DNA of 64,000 nt, taken from contig CM066923.1 in the NCBI GenBank assembly GCA_033964015.1, forward strand, positions 3,086,978-3,150,977, written 5' to 3'. A model generated the notes under the pieces. The model made no database searches. It was not told where the DNA came from and saw only the letters and a list, made by a program, of their open reading frames with translations. The DNA comes from Scolanthus callimorphus (lineage: Eukaryota; Cnidaria; Anthozoa; Actiniaria; Edwardsiidae). A program made the position numbers and the translations under genes. Numbering within the stretch: position 1 is the first letter of the stretch; every line of letters starts with the position of its first letter. Positions 1 to 26,075 of the stretch are shown piece by piece.

Positions 1-995
1 TCAACAAATTTGTCTATAAGACCATCCCACAATGTGACTCTACAGGCTCGCTCGCCCATACGGCCAAAATATTCACCGCACATAGCAGGAATGGGGCAGG
101 CGTTCGGAGGTATTTTGTTGCCGCGCTGCATTTGTTTTAGCTCATATTGAAAGCACGTCAGAAGTCCCCTGATATTTTTGTCGTTATAATACCTTGCGCC
201 ACTGAAAGCGAAACACAGCGTTTTTATCATCAAAGGCTATTTCACATGGCAACCCTTCCATATTTACACCGAAGTAGGTGTTATCCCAATCACTGCACTT
301 AATTGCACTGTTGATAGGGGGCTGAGAATTTGAGTGTGAGGCTGCGTTTCTATATCTTAGTGCAAGATAACTTACCCCCACTACCCCAAACATATACAGC
401 GAGTCAAGAGGCCTTCCCGCAACTAAATCTTTTGGAAATGAATATTCAGTTACTTTTGGTTTGGGAATTGTTGGTTTAATGTCTAGTCCCTTTTTAGAGT
501 CCCCTATAATAGAAATGCACCCATAACTACAGGGATCGATCGCATAATCAGTAGACCAAATCTTATTGCTATCGTGGACTGAAACGTACATATTTTTGGA
601 GCTGTCTTCAACAGCAAATGGCTTGGGCTCTCCATGTGGGAGGTGCACGAACTCTCCTTGGATCAGATAGTCAAACACTTGATGTTTTCTGTTCTCCTCT
701 TCGTGCGTTTTGGTATAGTTTACCCCAACTCCGCCTCCGGCCGACGGGCCCTCGATTCCCGCGGCCACTTCCCCCTGCTGGTTGAACCAATCGATGTCGA
801 GTCCGCGATTCTGTGGTAGATTTCGGACTCTCGGAGCTTATCACCACGCAAGCGCACATAGAGATGCTCTACGCCTTTGGTTTTATTGGTGACGTATATG
901 TCATATGGCCCAGGCTTTAGTTCTGAGAAACAAACAAAATCGTCTTTGTGATGTTTGTTCCCAAATGCTCCCCACTGTGGTGCAGAAACAAACAA
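1..995 (-). pseudogene. unidentified protein-coding remnant with frame changes
   Basis: On the reverse strand a protein-like reading runs from about 995 to the window edge, but in three successive frames. The first segment (995 to about 835) starts MFVSAPQWGAFGN and contains KPGPYDIYVTN. The second (about 840 to 184) contains GLDIDWFNQQGE, a glycine-rich stretch GPSAGGGVGV and the long segment from KHQVFDYL to FRFQWRK. The third (about 186 to 1) reads RYYNDKNIRGLL and then MCGEYFGRMGERACR, open to the edge. The composition looks coding throughout, so the frame changes near 840 and 185 suggest a decayed gene or sequencing indels; no splice sites were found that remove them. I do not recognise the family. 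It could be a gene of a mobile element lying in a 5' intron of the downstream ABC transporter, or an independent gene. Confidence 0.45.
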
Positions 996-1088
996 ACAGA
1001 GAAAACAGTCGTTGTGAGGTTTACCCCCAAACTACTTGTCCCGTGCAACAAAAACAAAAAACCGAACGAACATGAATTCATCCATTTA

Positions 1089-1564
1089 TACTGCGCTATT
1101 CAGTTGAGCATGGAATGCCTAAAGGCCGGCACAGACTAGGGGACAAGTCCCAGGGACTAGTCACAGACTAGGGCACAAGTCCCAGGGACTAGGGGACAAG
1201 TCCCAGGGACTAGTCACAGACTAGGGGACAAGTCCCAGGGACTAGTCCCAGAGTGCCACGAACCTGCTTCGGGGACAAGTCCTCTAGTGTGTACTCCTGT
1301 TTTTGCGTTGAAATTTCAGTCGCGGGGACTAAATATTTGTCGTTAAGTTTTCTCGTTGTTTTAGTGTCTCCACGTTGTCAAGTGGAGTTCGCAATGTTGT
1401 CAAGGAAAAGCTCGTGATTTTGAAACGCTGTCGCGACATTCCTTGACAACATTACTAAACCGGCCTCGACAACATGCTTTTTGAGACACAAAACTATCCA
1501 AACGAAACGTTCAAACTTATCGACCAAACTATAGGCATTCCACGCTCAACTGAATATCGCAGTA
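1089..1564. mobile_element. MITE-like element with 32-bp terminal inverted repeats
   Basis: Positions 1089-1120 and 1533-1564 are near-perfect reverse complements over 32 bases (left arm starts tactgcgctattcag). The roughly 476-bp interval has no coding potential and contains a GGGACAAGTCCC-type tandem repeat. This is the structure of a non-autonomous DNA transposon. I saw no clear target-site duplication. Confidence 0.6.
1130..1257. repeat. tandem/palindromic GGGACTAGTCCC repeat
   Basis: Four to five imperfect copies of a unit built from ggggacaagtccc and agggactagtc, each self-complementary, lie inside the inverted-repeat element at 1089-1564. Confidence 0.75.
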
Positions 1565-2891
1565 CGTCCCTCGCAGTACGTCCCTCGCATACACGTTCCT
1601 GTTTTTCGTTTGTCAAAGTGAATTCGCTGAGTGAAGTTTAGTAGACTCCTTAGTGCAATCTAGCAGTCAACATTGGCATAAAAACCAAAGGCGGAATTCC
1701 ATACAGCACGAACAACGATCTGCTCGGCGAGGGTTCCTTTCATATAACTGTTCATCAAGAAAAGATGTAGTGTCACGAGTTTGGGGTTAATTTAGGTAGT
1801 TTTTTTAGGTTGTTAAATAACCCTTCACCTGCTACAATCTTGGACAAGATGTGTTGACTTTAGCACCATATTGTGAATTCCGAAATGGCATTTTTGATTT
1901 CTTACGAAGCTGAACAGTTTTCAAATTTGGAAATTTGATACCGAAAGCTTTTAAATCTAACGTTAAGGATGGCTATATAATGCAAATTTAAGTTCCTTTT
2001 TTCTTTTTATGACTCAGTTGAAACAAAATATGGGATATACTGAGTTGTTTATATAGACCACTGGCCTTATTTTATAGCATTTTGTTGAAACAATCGCGAC
2101 TAATCCTCACCTGGTTTACTCTCTCCCCCGCCCATCTTTCTCGTCTCTGTAGTACAAACTCTCTTTTCCAAACAAAGAGGGCACCAATGAGGCAATACTC
2201 AAATACTTTACACAAGTTTCACTCGTCTCTCTCTTATACCATGGATGCACGGTTTCGTGATGTTAGCGTAGCATTTGATTCACCACGCAGAACAAGTATT
2301 TGCGGAATTGACCCTAAATGTCCGCCCGAATCGCATGGATTGTAAGCGATAATAGCATCGCCTATAAATCGATTTGAAGCTAAAGAGATTCCCTGTCGCG
2401 CAGGAATTTTTCACTCGAAACAAATGGCTCGCCTAAAGGCTCGTTGTATACATCGTTAGTATACAACATAGTATTTCATCGAAAGCTATTAAATAACCAG
2501 TAGGTACGTTAAAAAATGAGGGGTGGGGGGGCACCCAAAAAATACACCCCTAAAGGGGGGTCATAAAAAAAAATACAGGCACATACGGCCGGGAGGGAAA
2601 GAAAAGTTTGTAGGCAAGAAAATACACAGTTCAACTACAACATGTCACTTTTATACGTGCACTCACTTTCATATCAACTAAGGAAGGGGGGGGGGGGGGG
2701 TCGTCAGAAAAAGTACATTTGATTCAGGGGGCCACCTAAATAATACGAAATGCGTTATATTGCTTGGTTCATGTAGTATTTCATTGACACATTTCATTCT
2801 GATGTTTATTTATCCATTTGTTTTTATATGCGGGTGTTTACTGTATTCGAGTAAGCTTGACGCTGTACTGATGACTTTGACTTCCTTATAG
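1565..2891. other. non-coding stretch upstream of the first visible ABC exon
   Basis: No convincing exon is seen. The stretch is AT-rich, with two G-rich low-complexity patches (about 2518-2575 and 2684-2702). It is probably intron of the ABCC4-type gene, because the exon at 2892 begins inside a codon and follows a good acceptor (cttccttatag). Confidence 0.5.
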
Positions 2892-17615
<14,724 letters not shown>

Positions 17616-20004
17616 GGTGCCCTTAAACCCGCGTTTCACACGGAAAGCAGTCGAATTAGAATTAGCTGGAATTGTCAGGTTGCTTCCAAAGCATCTTGCA
17701 GTTGTCAGATCGAAAAAAGCTTTCAGTCCTGTCTCTCTTGAAAATAATAGCTGATTTAAAGGGGCCGTCTCAACTAACCATGCATTACTTTGCCTCTATT
17801 TTTGATACCATCAAAATTCCGAGACTCGACAAAGCAATGCATTATGAGCAGGTGACATTGGCTCCTTTATTAATTTAAAAGCTAATTCAATAGTTTTTAT
17901 TTATTTTGACTATTTAATGTTATGTATAAACTAGCGCTGTAAACTATTTTGCTTACTCATTTATTTTAAGTTTTTTAAGTCTTATCCTCGGTTTCAGGCT
18001 TCCTGTGGTTAGAGTTATCGAGTTAGACAAGTGACGTCACTAACCGTTAGACCGCGCAGCCTAAGAGTGCCTGGTGCCGAGGCTTGGTATTTCTGTCCCA
18101 CATGCTTCTTTTTCTAGTTACTAGTTTTCTTCTTAGTTATTATATTAGGCAGCGTTGCGTTTTCTAACCGCTTCTGTTGCGGACGCGCGACGAGACTACA
18201 TTTGGCAGTAGCATAGACATAGACATAGACATGGTTTATTGGTACCGTGTATATCAAAATACATAAGCATTAGGTTCCAATCAATGTGTAATTAAAAAAT
18301 ATAGTTAGAGTTTAGTCCGGAGGGGCGAGGCGATGCCATTACTGTTCAGCCTTTAATATGTTTTTTTCTTTCTGACATACTTTCCCATATAAATTTCGCG
18401 ATTTGCTTTTGGGTACTTCCGTTTTGATTTAGTTTTTATAATTTTTTGGAATACAGTCGCTGCGGGTAAACCATTGAGGGCGACCTTTGCTTCCTTTTCG
18501 AGGTATTCAAACAATTTAGCATTTAAATCCGTAATAACCCCCCCCCCCCCTCCCCCCCCCCCTCCTCCGGAATTCCAGAGTGGGTACCCCCAGAGCAATC
18601 TGGAAATCCACGGTGGCTTTTCCTAAAATATGAAATTCCAGGCTGGGTGAACATGAATTCCAGGGTGGTAATAAAGAAATTGACTGGGATTTCCAGGGTG
18701 GGTGAGCAACCCACAATTTCCAGGTTGGGTGTCTGTGGGGTTAGGATTTTAAATGCTATTGCCGCACAATGTAGCAGTCAACATATTATGTTCGCCTCCT
18801 TGCCTACAGAGAAGTTTCTATTTTCCAAACAAATGCAATGCCGCGCGCGCAATTGCTATTGAGTAACTTGATAAGTAAATGTAGTTTCTTTGCACATGAA
18901 AAATGAATTAGTAATGTTAAAGTTAAACCATCTACTACTAACTATGGTTAAGCACAGTATTTATGAATATCATATTGTATACAGTATTTTCGATATCGTA
19001 ATGTAGAGACTTAGATAGAAAAACAAGTTGAAGAAAAGTGTAAATAAATAATTCTGTCATCCTCTTGACTCGTTGCTAGGAAGCGCTATTATACTTAGGA
19101 ATTTACATCCGGTAAAGTAAAATTCACGTCATAGAACCTTGAATAATAGCCTACAGGTTCTTATTTTATATAGAAATACAAGGAATCAGGGGCCTTGATA
19201 TGGTCAATCTTAGCCTTAAAATTCAGGTTCTCATACGCGGGTTTTTACTGCATGATCCGCAGTGTTTTCATCATATTCGACTGAAGAATATAAATGAACA
19301 TAGATCTTCGTTACAGGGGATTTCAATATAACTCAATATGGGTAGTTAAATGCTGCACTTCGTCGCTCGGTCAGTCGAAGTCGCGGAAAATTCACAAGAG
19401 AAAGGACTTGAATCACGTATGGGATCGTGTCTAATACTGAAATATCGGTCAAGCAGGAGAAACTGCTTAACATGCACTATTGCCACAATTCCTAGAGTGC
19501 GTCTTGGTTGACATTGGGATCGCGGTTTACCCTGGAAACCAGAGGCTCGAGGTCCAAAGAATTGAAATTTTGGAGCGTAGCTCTGAGTTTCCCGAGAAAC
19601 AACACAAACGCGAAAGGGCAGAGTTTCAACCTCTGGTCCCGGCCCCAGGGTAGGATCGGTTGCGCGCTGCATAATTCTTTTAATCTTCTAGTGCATAGGG
19701 TGTCTGAAAATTTACATAGAAAAGACATTAATCACGTATAGGAAAGTGCCGTAGTAAATTCTGGTAGAGTTTTAGGGCCGAGAGAAACCCCTTAACAGGT
19801 GAAACGCAATCCACTCCTTGTAGAGTGCGTTACAAAAGGGTATTTGACCAAACTGCGCATGCTTATCAATATTTTCTTTTGACCTTGACGTCATCAGTAA
19901 AACGACATAGACGATGGTGCTTGAGCATGTTTAGAGCACCTCATTCGTATCGCGTCGATCCCTAGCAAAAACCTTCCGGGTTCCATACACCGTCCAGTTT
20001 AACC
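17616..20004. other. spacer between ABCC4-type gene and first Ig gene
   Basis: No coding exon recognised. The 5' part is presumably the ABCC4-type 3' untranslated region; an aataaa lies in gtgtaaataaataattctg near 19040, about 1.4 kb after the stop, but closer unrecognised signals may be used. A C-rich low-complexity patch lies at 18537-18566, followed by several ccagggtgggt-like units (about 18600-18735). Confidence 0.6.
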
Positions 20005-20071
20005 ATGGCCATAAAAGGGGCCTTCAATCTGCTACTGGTTGTTCTGGCCTACATTTGCCTTCGGATCACAG
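20005..20071 (+). CDS. signal-peptide exon of the short Ig membrane gene
   Basis: ATG in the context aaccatgg is followed by 22 codons with a Leu/Val/Ala core, ending in phase 1 (g|gtaact). The same layout (short signal exon, phase 1) recurs at 27966 and 51916. Confidence 0.85.
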
Positions 20072-23000
20072 GTAACTAACTGGCTCAGTCGTAGCAAAGC
20101 TTTTGCCCGTTTGTAAACTTATAAAGCTCAAACAAAATATTTTGGTTGTATGAACAGATATGTTTTGGACGTAACCAGGAACCCTATCGACTATAACGAG
20201 CATTTTACACAAAAGCAGAAGAAGGAAGGCCCCGAATGAGAATTATCATGTTGGAAGTAGTTTTATCGTGTATTTTACAACCAAAGTAAAAAGAGCTGAT
20301 CACTTTATTTCCTGCTTCATTATGAAAAAAGGCATTTGACCTTTTCTGTTGCCGTAGCCAGTAGCAACAAAGAAGTTAATATTTAAGGAATGCGTCTTAA
20401 CTCAGCCCTTGGATTTCGAGAGATTCATTTATATACACCTATTTCGGAAAAGGTTGCACCGTCACAACTGCTTGTTTTAGCCCGCGGTGCGTCTTGGGAG
20501 AAACTAAGAAGAAGGAAATTCTCGTGCTAAAAGTGCAAACATTTTTTGCGAGCGAGGCTTGTAGAATCATTTGCGAAAACGCTAGGGCGATCAGTATGAC
20601 TACTATCATAAAAGCATAACTGTCCCTGGTATACATAATCCGCACAGCCGGATTTGACCGTCGTGTGATGGTACGGGGAGGTGAATCAGTAGGAGATCTA
20701 TTAGTCATCAGGGCCGCCGTAGCAAGCCTCATAAAACGGGGGGGGGGGGGGGGGGGGCAAGGCAGTTATTTAAGGAAAGTAGAAACTCTTTTGCGCGCCG
20801 AAAATAGAGCCCAGCATGTGAAATTACCGCATGTTTGGGAGAACTTTGATATGTAGGGTGCAAAATCGGGAGTTTTAAGGGTTGTTTGGGGAAAAACTGC
20901 GTGACTACTAAGTGATCCTGAATTGGTTCGGCTCCTGATTGGATGGGCTGGAAGCCATTCAACAGCAAGTTGTAATTACTCTTGTTTCTGATTGGCTAGT
21001 GATTACACAATTGTGTTTACTTTCACGACGGTCATCTGGAATTGCCAAGGCCCTTGGCAATTTATAACTTCTTTAATTCCTTTCCATTATTCAAGTGGCC
21101 TTCCAGTGGGGGCCACTAGCTCAGCAGCAAAGCGAGTCCATCGATGTGGTGGTCGGCAAACGGATAACTCTCCCATGTGAGTTTACGCTAACCAGTTCCG
21201 AACGGGACCAGACAAACTCCTTCTTCATGGTGACGTGGTCACGGGAGAACCCGCCGAATAGCAACAAATGGGAGACCCTTGCTGTGAACTCGTCAGATTA
21301 TGGGATCAAGGTATTATGTAATATTTTAATGACCTATTAGTCCAACTGATCGAGTTTGTACGCTATCAAAAAAGGGGAAGAACGCCGGGAGCAAATGTAC
21401 CCCTCGCCCCTCAATGAGACCCCGCCCACACGCCATCTCAGTAATATTTTTAACTGAGGCAACTTTTTCTTTTCTGATTATAAAATTTCCCTATCCAGCG
21501 TTCTGAACTTGAATTTACCCATCGACACGCATCCGATGGTATCCAGATACACTCCATATAAAATGATCACGTAGTAGCATGTACATTCTTGTTGTGCTTT
21601 AGACTTTTCAGGGGCAGAACATGACGCTGAGTCTCAGCAATAACGCGTTAATGATATCAAACGTGACGAAGGTAGACGCTAGTGTGTACCGTTGCGCTCT
21701 TCGTGCCACGTTTTTCTCCGAGCCACGGACGGTTAAGCTGAACGTACAGTGTAAGTAGGATCAACCACAAACGCTCTTGATTATTTTGTCGCTCACTGTA
21801 GCTATGAGCACGCGCTAAACACGCGCACAAGCAGAAGTGCATTTCTATGAGTAGTAACCTTGTATTGGTGTTGTTACCATCAGCGTTAGAAGTGTCTATT
21901 TTTAGTAACATATTTCCATTGTCGTGTGTGTGTTTGTTTGCAGTTTGTCATCCGCCATCTGAAAGGCTAAAATAGAACTACCACAACTGTTGTTGCATTC
22001 AACTGCAGTAACATATTTCACACTGTTTTCTGTATGTTTGTTCGGCTTGGCCGAAGGCTGAAAATAGAACTAGGGAAATGGACTCTTGACACTGACAAGT
22101 GATCAGAAGGAGGACATACTTTTACTCAGAGTAGTATGTTTCAAGTGACGATTCCAGCAGTTATAAGCGCATGCGCTTTATTTTCTTCAGAAATGCCTTT
22201 TGGAATGTGACCCAACTACCAGGATGCAACGCGCGCGTGCAAATTGATTCGTGAAATGTAACACAACTACCGACATGCAGCGCGCGCATTCATTATAGTG
22301 TAACAACTACCGAGATGCAGCGCGCGCATTCATTATAGTGTAACAACTACCGAGATGCAGCGCGCGCATTCATTATAGTGTAACAACTACCGACATGCAG
22401 CGCGCGCATTCATTATAGCTGGAATCCTCCATTGTACTTACACACTTTTAACAGCTATTTCTCAGGCTACAAGGAAATATATAGCCTGAGAAATATTTGT
22501 GGAATATGTAGATCTGCTATAATTCAATGTTTGTCATAGATTTGAGACACTCTCTAGAGGCACATCAGGCCGTAATTCTCGTGTTGTCACCTTATATGCG
22601 ATATCCTTCTTTATTTCGCGATTTTAAAAACGCACACTCAGGTGAAAAAAAAAGCGTCAATGAAGCAACAGAGTTCCTCTAGATGGGTAACGCTGTCAGG
22701 AATTGGTAGAAAGAGAGCGTTTGGATGACGGTCATTTGTTCAGTTCTCGCGTGTTATCTACCCAAACGATGATTACTGCTTTCCCGCCGCACTCGTTCCG
22801 TCATGATGACAGACAAATCGACTTTATTGGCACCTTGTAAAAAGATTACATCAATGTGAGCCCAATAGTGAGGAAAACCTGCTTGCCCCCCCCCCCTAAC
22901 CCCCCCCCCCCTTCCCTTACCCCCAGCAAAAACAATGGATGACCAAGGCTTGCCCCCTCCCCCACCCCCAGACAAAAGGTTCTAGCACGGCCCTGTTTAC

Positions 23001-26000
23001 GTTTCTTTTCAGTCAAACCAGAAGACGTGCAGCTTTCCTCTCAAGGCGGTGAGAGCTTTGGCGAACCGGCGACTTTGTACTGCTCTAGCCGCGCAAATCC
23101 CAAACCTGTGGCATACAACTTTTACCACGGGAGCGAGCTCGTGTTTAGCTCATTGGATGGAATGTACAATATCAGTGAATATCAATCCAAGCATGCCGGG
23201 GATTATTACTGTGTGGCTATTAATGTCGCGGGAAGCGCTACATCTGCGAGATATACTATGACTTATGGAGGTATGTTAGCACGGCGTTAAAGGGCCATAC
23301 CATGGTTCTTTTAAAAATTCTATAAAACTAGGCGAGTATAGACAGTATAAGCAACATGGAACCCTATATTGTTGACTTCAACCACTTAGTCAACCACCAT
23401 GCGAAACGGCCGTTCACACAAGTTGTGACTTGCACAGATTTGCGTTCACTTGCATTGAGGTGGCAAAACAGTCCAAACGAGATGCAAGTTTTGATGCAAT
23501 AATGACATGATTACGCCACTCTCGAACACTAGCGCGCGCTCAAACATAAAGAAATTTCGTCCACTGTAAATAACAGCTAGAAATATAAGTGCAACATTTT
23601 CATGACTTGTTTTGGTCATAATATTTCGTTAATTTGGAAAACGAAGAGAATTGGAAACTTGCATCAACTTATCTATTGTGGCCAAACGAGACGCAAGTTG
23701 CGTGAAATTCAAAGTGGACGCAAATGAACACAAGTCATCGCAAGTCGACGCAAGTAGCAAAACCAGGCCAGGACTTAAGAAACAAAAAGAAACTAAAATT
23801 CGCATTATATAAGCATTTTTATCTTTGATTATTAGCTTTCGCTAGCAGATTTCCAAGTCTGAGACAGTTCAGCCTGGTAAGAAACAAAAAAGCCAATTAG
23901 GAAAACATTTCCATCCGCACGATAATAAACCAAAATACACTTGTGCGGTTATTTGCTTATTTCTTGTGAAAATGTCAGACATTCCACATTAATTCGCATT
24001 ATTAAAAATTTTCACATTATTATATTATTAATACTATTAGGGAGCATTCATTATTTATGCCAGGGGGTGGGCTGGCAAGAATTAAGGGGGGGGGGGGGCA
24101 TGTTAAATTCGGCACGTTCAAGTATGGGGTCACCAGAAAATATGAAAACAACTGTGAGGGGTCATCTACGTTTTATGGCAGTGACTTTAATTCAACATAT
24201 GGATACAAGAGGATGCCCATATGTTGAATTTGGGGGGTGGGGTAGGTGCCGGAGCCACCTAACTCTCAGAGCTGAATTTTAGAGCAAGTATCTTCTTAAA
24301 TAAAATAGATATTAAAAAGGTGTATGCTCCAACGCTTTCCTCGCAGCGAGAGGAGTCCATATGTGCAATAAAATCAGGTACCCCTAGATCATGCTCTGAG
24401 AAAATTACGTCTGAAAAAGGGGTATTGGGTACCTAAGGGGGTAGATGCCGGTACCCACCACCTCCCCTGAACAAATTGGGCACCATTCGAGTACAAGTGT
24501 TTTGACCTCTTCCCTAAAGGGGGAGGGGGGGCTATCATTATTATACAAATTGTCTATAGGGGTTTTGAGGTTTTTATTAATACTTGGAGGGGGGTCAAGA
24601 GGCTTTTGGGGCTGTATGAAAAATCTTGCCAGCCCACCCCCTTGCATAAATAATGAATGCTCCCTTAATTATATACCTCTTGATTCTTTTATGTGGAGTT
24701 TTATATGGCTTTTCCTTGCTGCAGCAGAACAATCCAAGACCCTCACCAGCCGATCAGATGTACCAGGTATTGCCACTGGTTCATTCATTGCAGGCGCTGC
24801 GGTTATCATCATTGTAGTGTGTGTTGCGTTCTACATCAGGCGTCGACGAGTAAAATGGTGGAAGAACCGGGTAAGAATGTGTTCGGTACCCTCCAATGAC
24901 TCTTGGACGTCGTGACGTCACAAAATCTTCAAATAGAGTCCTAATGTGATGACGTCACAATTGTTTTTCGATTTAGCAATATTTGTCCCTTGATATCGAA
25001 AGGGCATATCGAATGAAAGCTACGCACCAAAAATTAGGGAAAGCAGTTGCAACGTGACCGAGATGTGGCTCGCTGAATACATAATTTTATTAAAAATCAC
25101 TATATTTTTGGTTCAGTTCCGAACAGTTTGGAACTGAGTCCATGGAACTACCACAGAAAAGCACTGCCTATGACTAGTGATCCCGCCAAGTTTTGAGGCA
25201 ATAGATTGTCATACGAAACTTTTTATTACACGATTACTACCATTTTCTCGAATTTTCGTTCAACCCTGAAGCTTGCTTTTTTTTTCGACAACTTTTCGAC
25301 AAAACGTCACGTTTGAAACGTGAAACAACGCGAAAAATTGCAAGCTTCAGGGTTGAACGAAAATGGTAGTATTTAATTTAAATTGTATTGTGGTTGCCTG
25401 TAAGTATTCACCCAAGGATTGAAAAAAGAGTTTCCTGGCTGCAATCCAAAAACACACCAGAATTTCCATTAAAACCTTACCTCCTTTTTTTTCTATTCCA
25501 TGTCTTTGAATGTGTTCGTGGCTACTTAAAAGGAAAGGGTGACCAGTTGCCGTAAGTAAAAAAAAAAACTATTTGTAATGTGTAATAAAACAGCAGTCGC
25601 TTTTTATCGGGTGATAGACACTGAGCAAGGGCACCAGCCTGAGCGTCTTTATCCCCGATAAAGCACGACCAATACTTACTACTATCTTATAAACGTACTA
25701 CTTATAAAACGGTGGCAATAGTAAACATTGAAATAGAATAAACAACGCTGTCAAGTTTTTGATATTGCTTTTCAAACTAATCATTTGATGATGAGAAAAG
25801 AAGGAATAAAATTAAAAATGAATAAATACAAATTAAGACCGCGTACCAAACCTCCTTCTCGCTCATGATTTCTTTACTTACGTTTGATGAATATTCACTA
25901 TAAGTTTGGGAATCTGTTTTTCAGACTCGAAGTACGAGAAAACCCCGCCTATCGTGAAAGTGACAACATATCCGTAGCCTCTGGTAAATCCTCCACTAAA

Positions 26001-26075
26001 GAGTCACGTGACCAACAAGATACCTCATATTACAACCCCACATACGAAACTTCCGAAAGCGGTAAAGCACTATGA
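20005..26075 (+). CDS. short type I membrane protein with V-like and C2-like Ig domains
   Basis: Exons: 20005-20071 (signal peptide), 21096-21310 and 21612-21750 (V-like Ig), 23013-23270 (second Ig), 24725-24870 (stalk and membrane segment), possibly 25538-25551, and 25925-26075 (tail, stop tga). The start MAIKGAFNLLLVVLAYICL is a clear signal peptide. The V-like domain has VGKRITLPCEF and a split second half ending VYRCALRA, so both Ig cysteines are present. The second Ig has ATLYCSSRANP and GDYYCVAIN. The membrane helix is around AAVIIIVVCVAFYI, followed by RRRRVKWW as stop-transfer. The tail contains NPAY and NPTYET. It heads a cluster of three genes sharing this N-terminal layout. A receptor or adhesion role is inferred; no named orthologue is recognised. 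Confidence 0.85.
20732..20758. repeat. poly-G tract in first intron of the short Ig gene
   Basis: A run of roughly 20 G follows ataaaac. No coding content nearby. Confidence 0.8.
20922..21045. mobile_element. right half of a GAGCRGATTTCACATGAC-family MITE
   Basis: attggttcggctcctgattg through tttcacgacggtcatctgga matches the right half of the element at 5696-5938. The left arm is missing. Confidence 0.7.
21096..21750 (+). CDS. V-like Ig domain (two exons) of the short Ig membrane gene
   Basis: 21096-21310 and 21612-21750 are joined by a phase-0 intron inside the domain. Key residues: LPCEF (B-strand Cys), MVTWSREN (C-strand Trp), and DASVYRCAL (D-x-x-x-Y-x-C, F-strand Cys). This is the only one of the three V-like domains that keeps both canonical cysteines. 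Confidence 0.83.
22147..22434. mobile_element. MITE, GGACGATTCCAGC family, with internal tandem expansion
   Basis: The ends are tgacgattccagcagttata and attatagctggaatcctcca. Inside, a 40-bp unit (gagatgcagcgcgcgcattc then attatagtgtaacaactacc) is repeated about four times between 22255 and 22415, so the subterminal part of the element has been amplified. Confidence 0.78.
23013..23270 (+). CDS. second Ig domain of the short Ig membrane gene
   Basis: Phase 1-1 exon. It starts FKPEDVQLSS, with LYCSSRANPKP, then YNFYHGSEL in place of the canonical C-strand Trp, and HAGDYYCVAIN. This is the Trp-less Ig subtype also found in the two downstream genes. Confidence 0.85.
24040..24664. mobile_element. 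DNA transposon derivative, GGGAGCATTCATTATTTATG ends, TTA duplication
   Basis: gggagcattcattatttatg at the left pairs with cataaataatgaatgctccc at the right, and TTA flanks both sides (24037-24039 and 24665-24667). The inner ends share tgggctggcaaga and tcttgccagccca. About 625 bp, no open frame of interest. A partial copy lies at about 36830-36998. Confidence 0.85.
24725..24870 (+). CDS. juxtamembrane and membrane-spanning exon of the short Ig gene
   Basis: AEQSKTLTSRSDVPG is followed by a hydrophobic helix of about 23 residues (from IATGSFIAGAAV to VCVAFYI) and the basic RRRRVKWWKNR. The exon ends in phase 0 at a gtaaga donor. Confidence 0.85.
25236..25370. repeat. inverted repeat/foldback in intron
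   Basis: ctaccattttctcgaatttt and cgttcaaccctgaagcttgc pair with gcaagcttcagggttgaacg and aaaatggtag. The result is a 135-bp foldback with a short loop in the last intron of the short Ig gene. Confidence 0.75.
25538..26075 (+). CDS. cytoplasmic tail of the short Ig gene, with possible 14-bp microexon
   Basis: The final exon 25925-26075 follows gtttttcag and encodes LEVRENPAYRESDN to the end ESGKAL. Its start phase does not fit the phase-0 end of exon 24725-24870. A 14-bp microexon at 25538-25551 (ggtgaccagttgcc, followed by a strong gtaagt) restores frame, although its acceptor (aaaaggaaag) is weak. The alternative is an acceptor at 25903 giving a longer final exon in frame. NPAY and NPTY suit PTB-domain binding, and the tyrosines could be phosphorylated. 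Confidence 0.6.

Noticed and set aside
2082..2345. 87-codon plus-strand frame as a possible upstream ABC exon
   Set aside because: No similarity to the expected first membrane domain, not hydrophobic, and no convincing splice sites.
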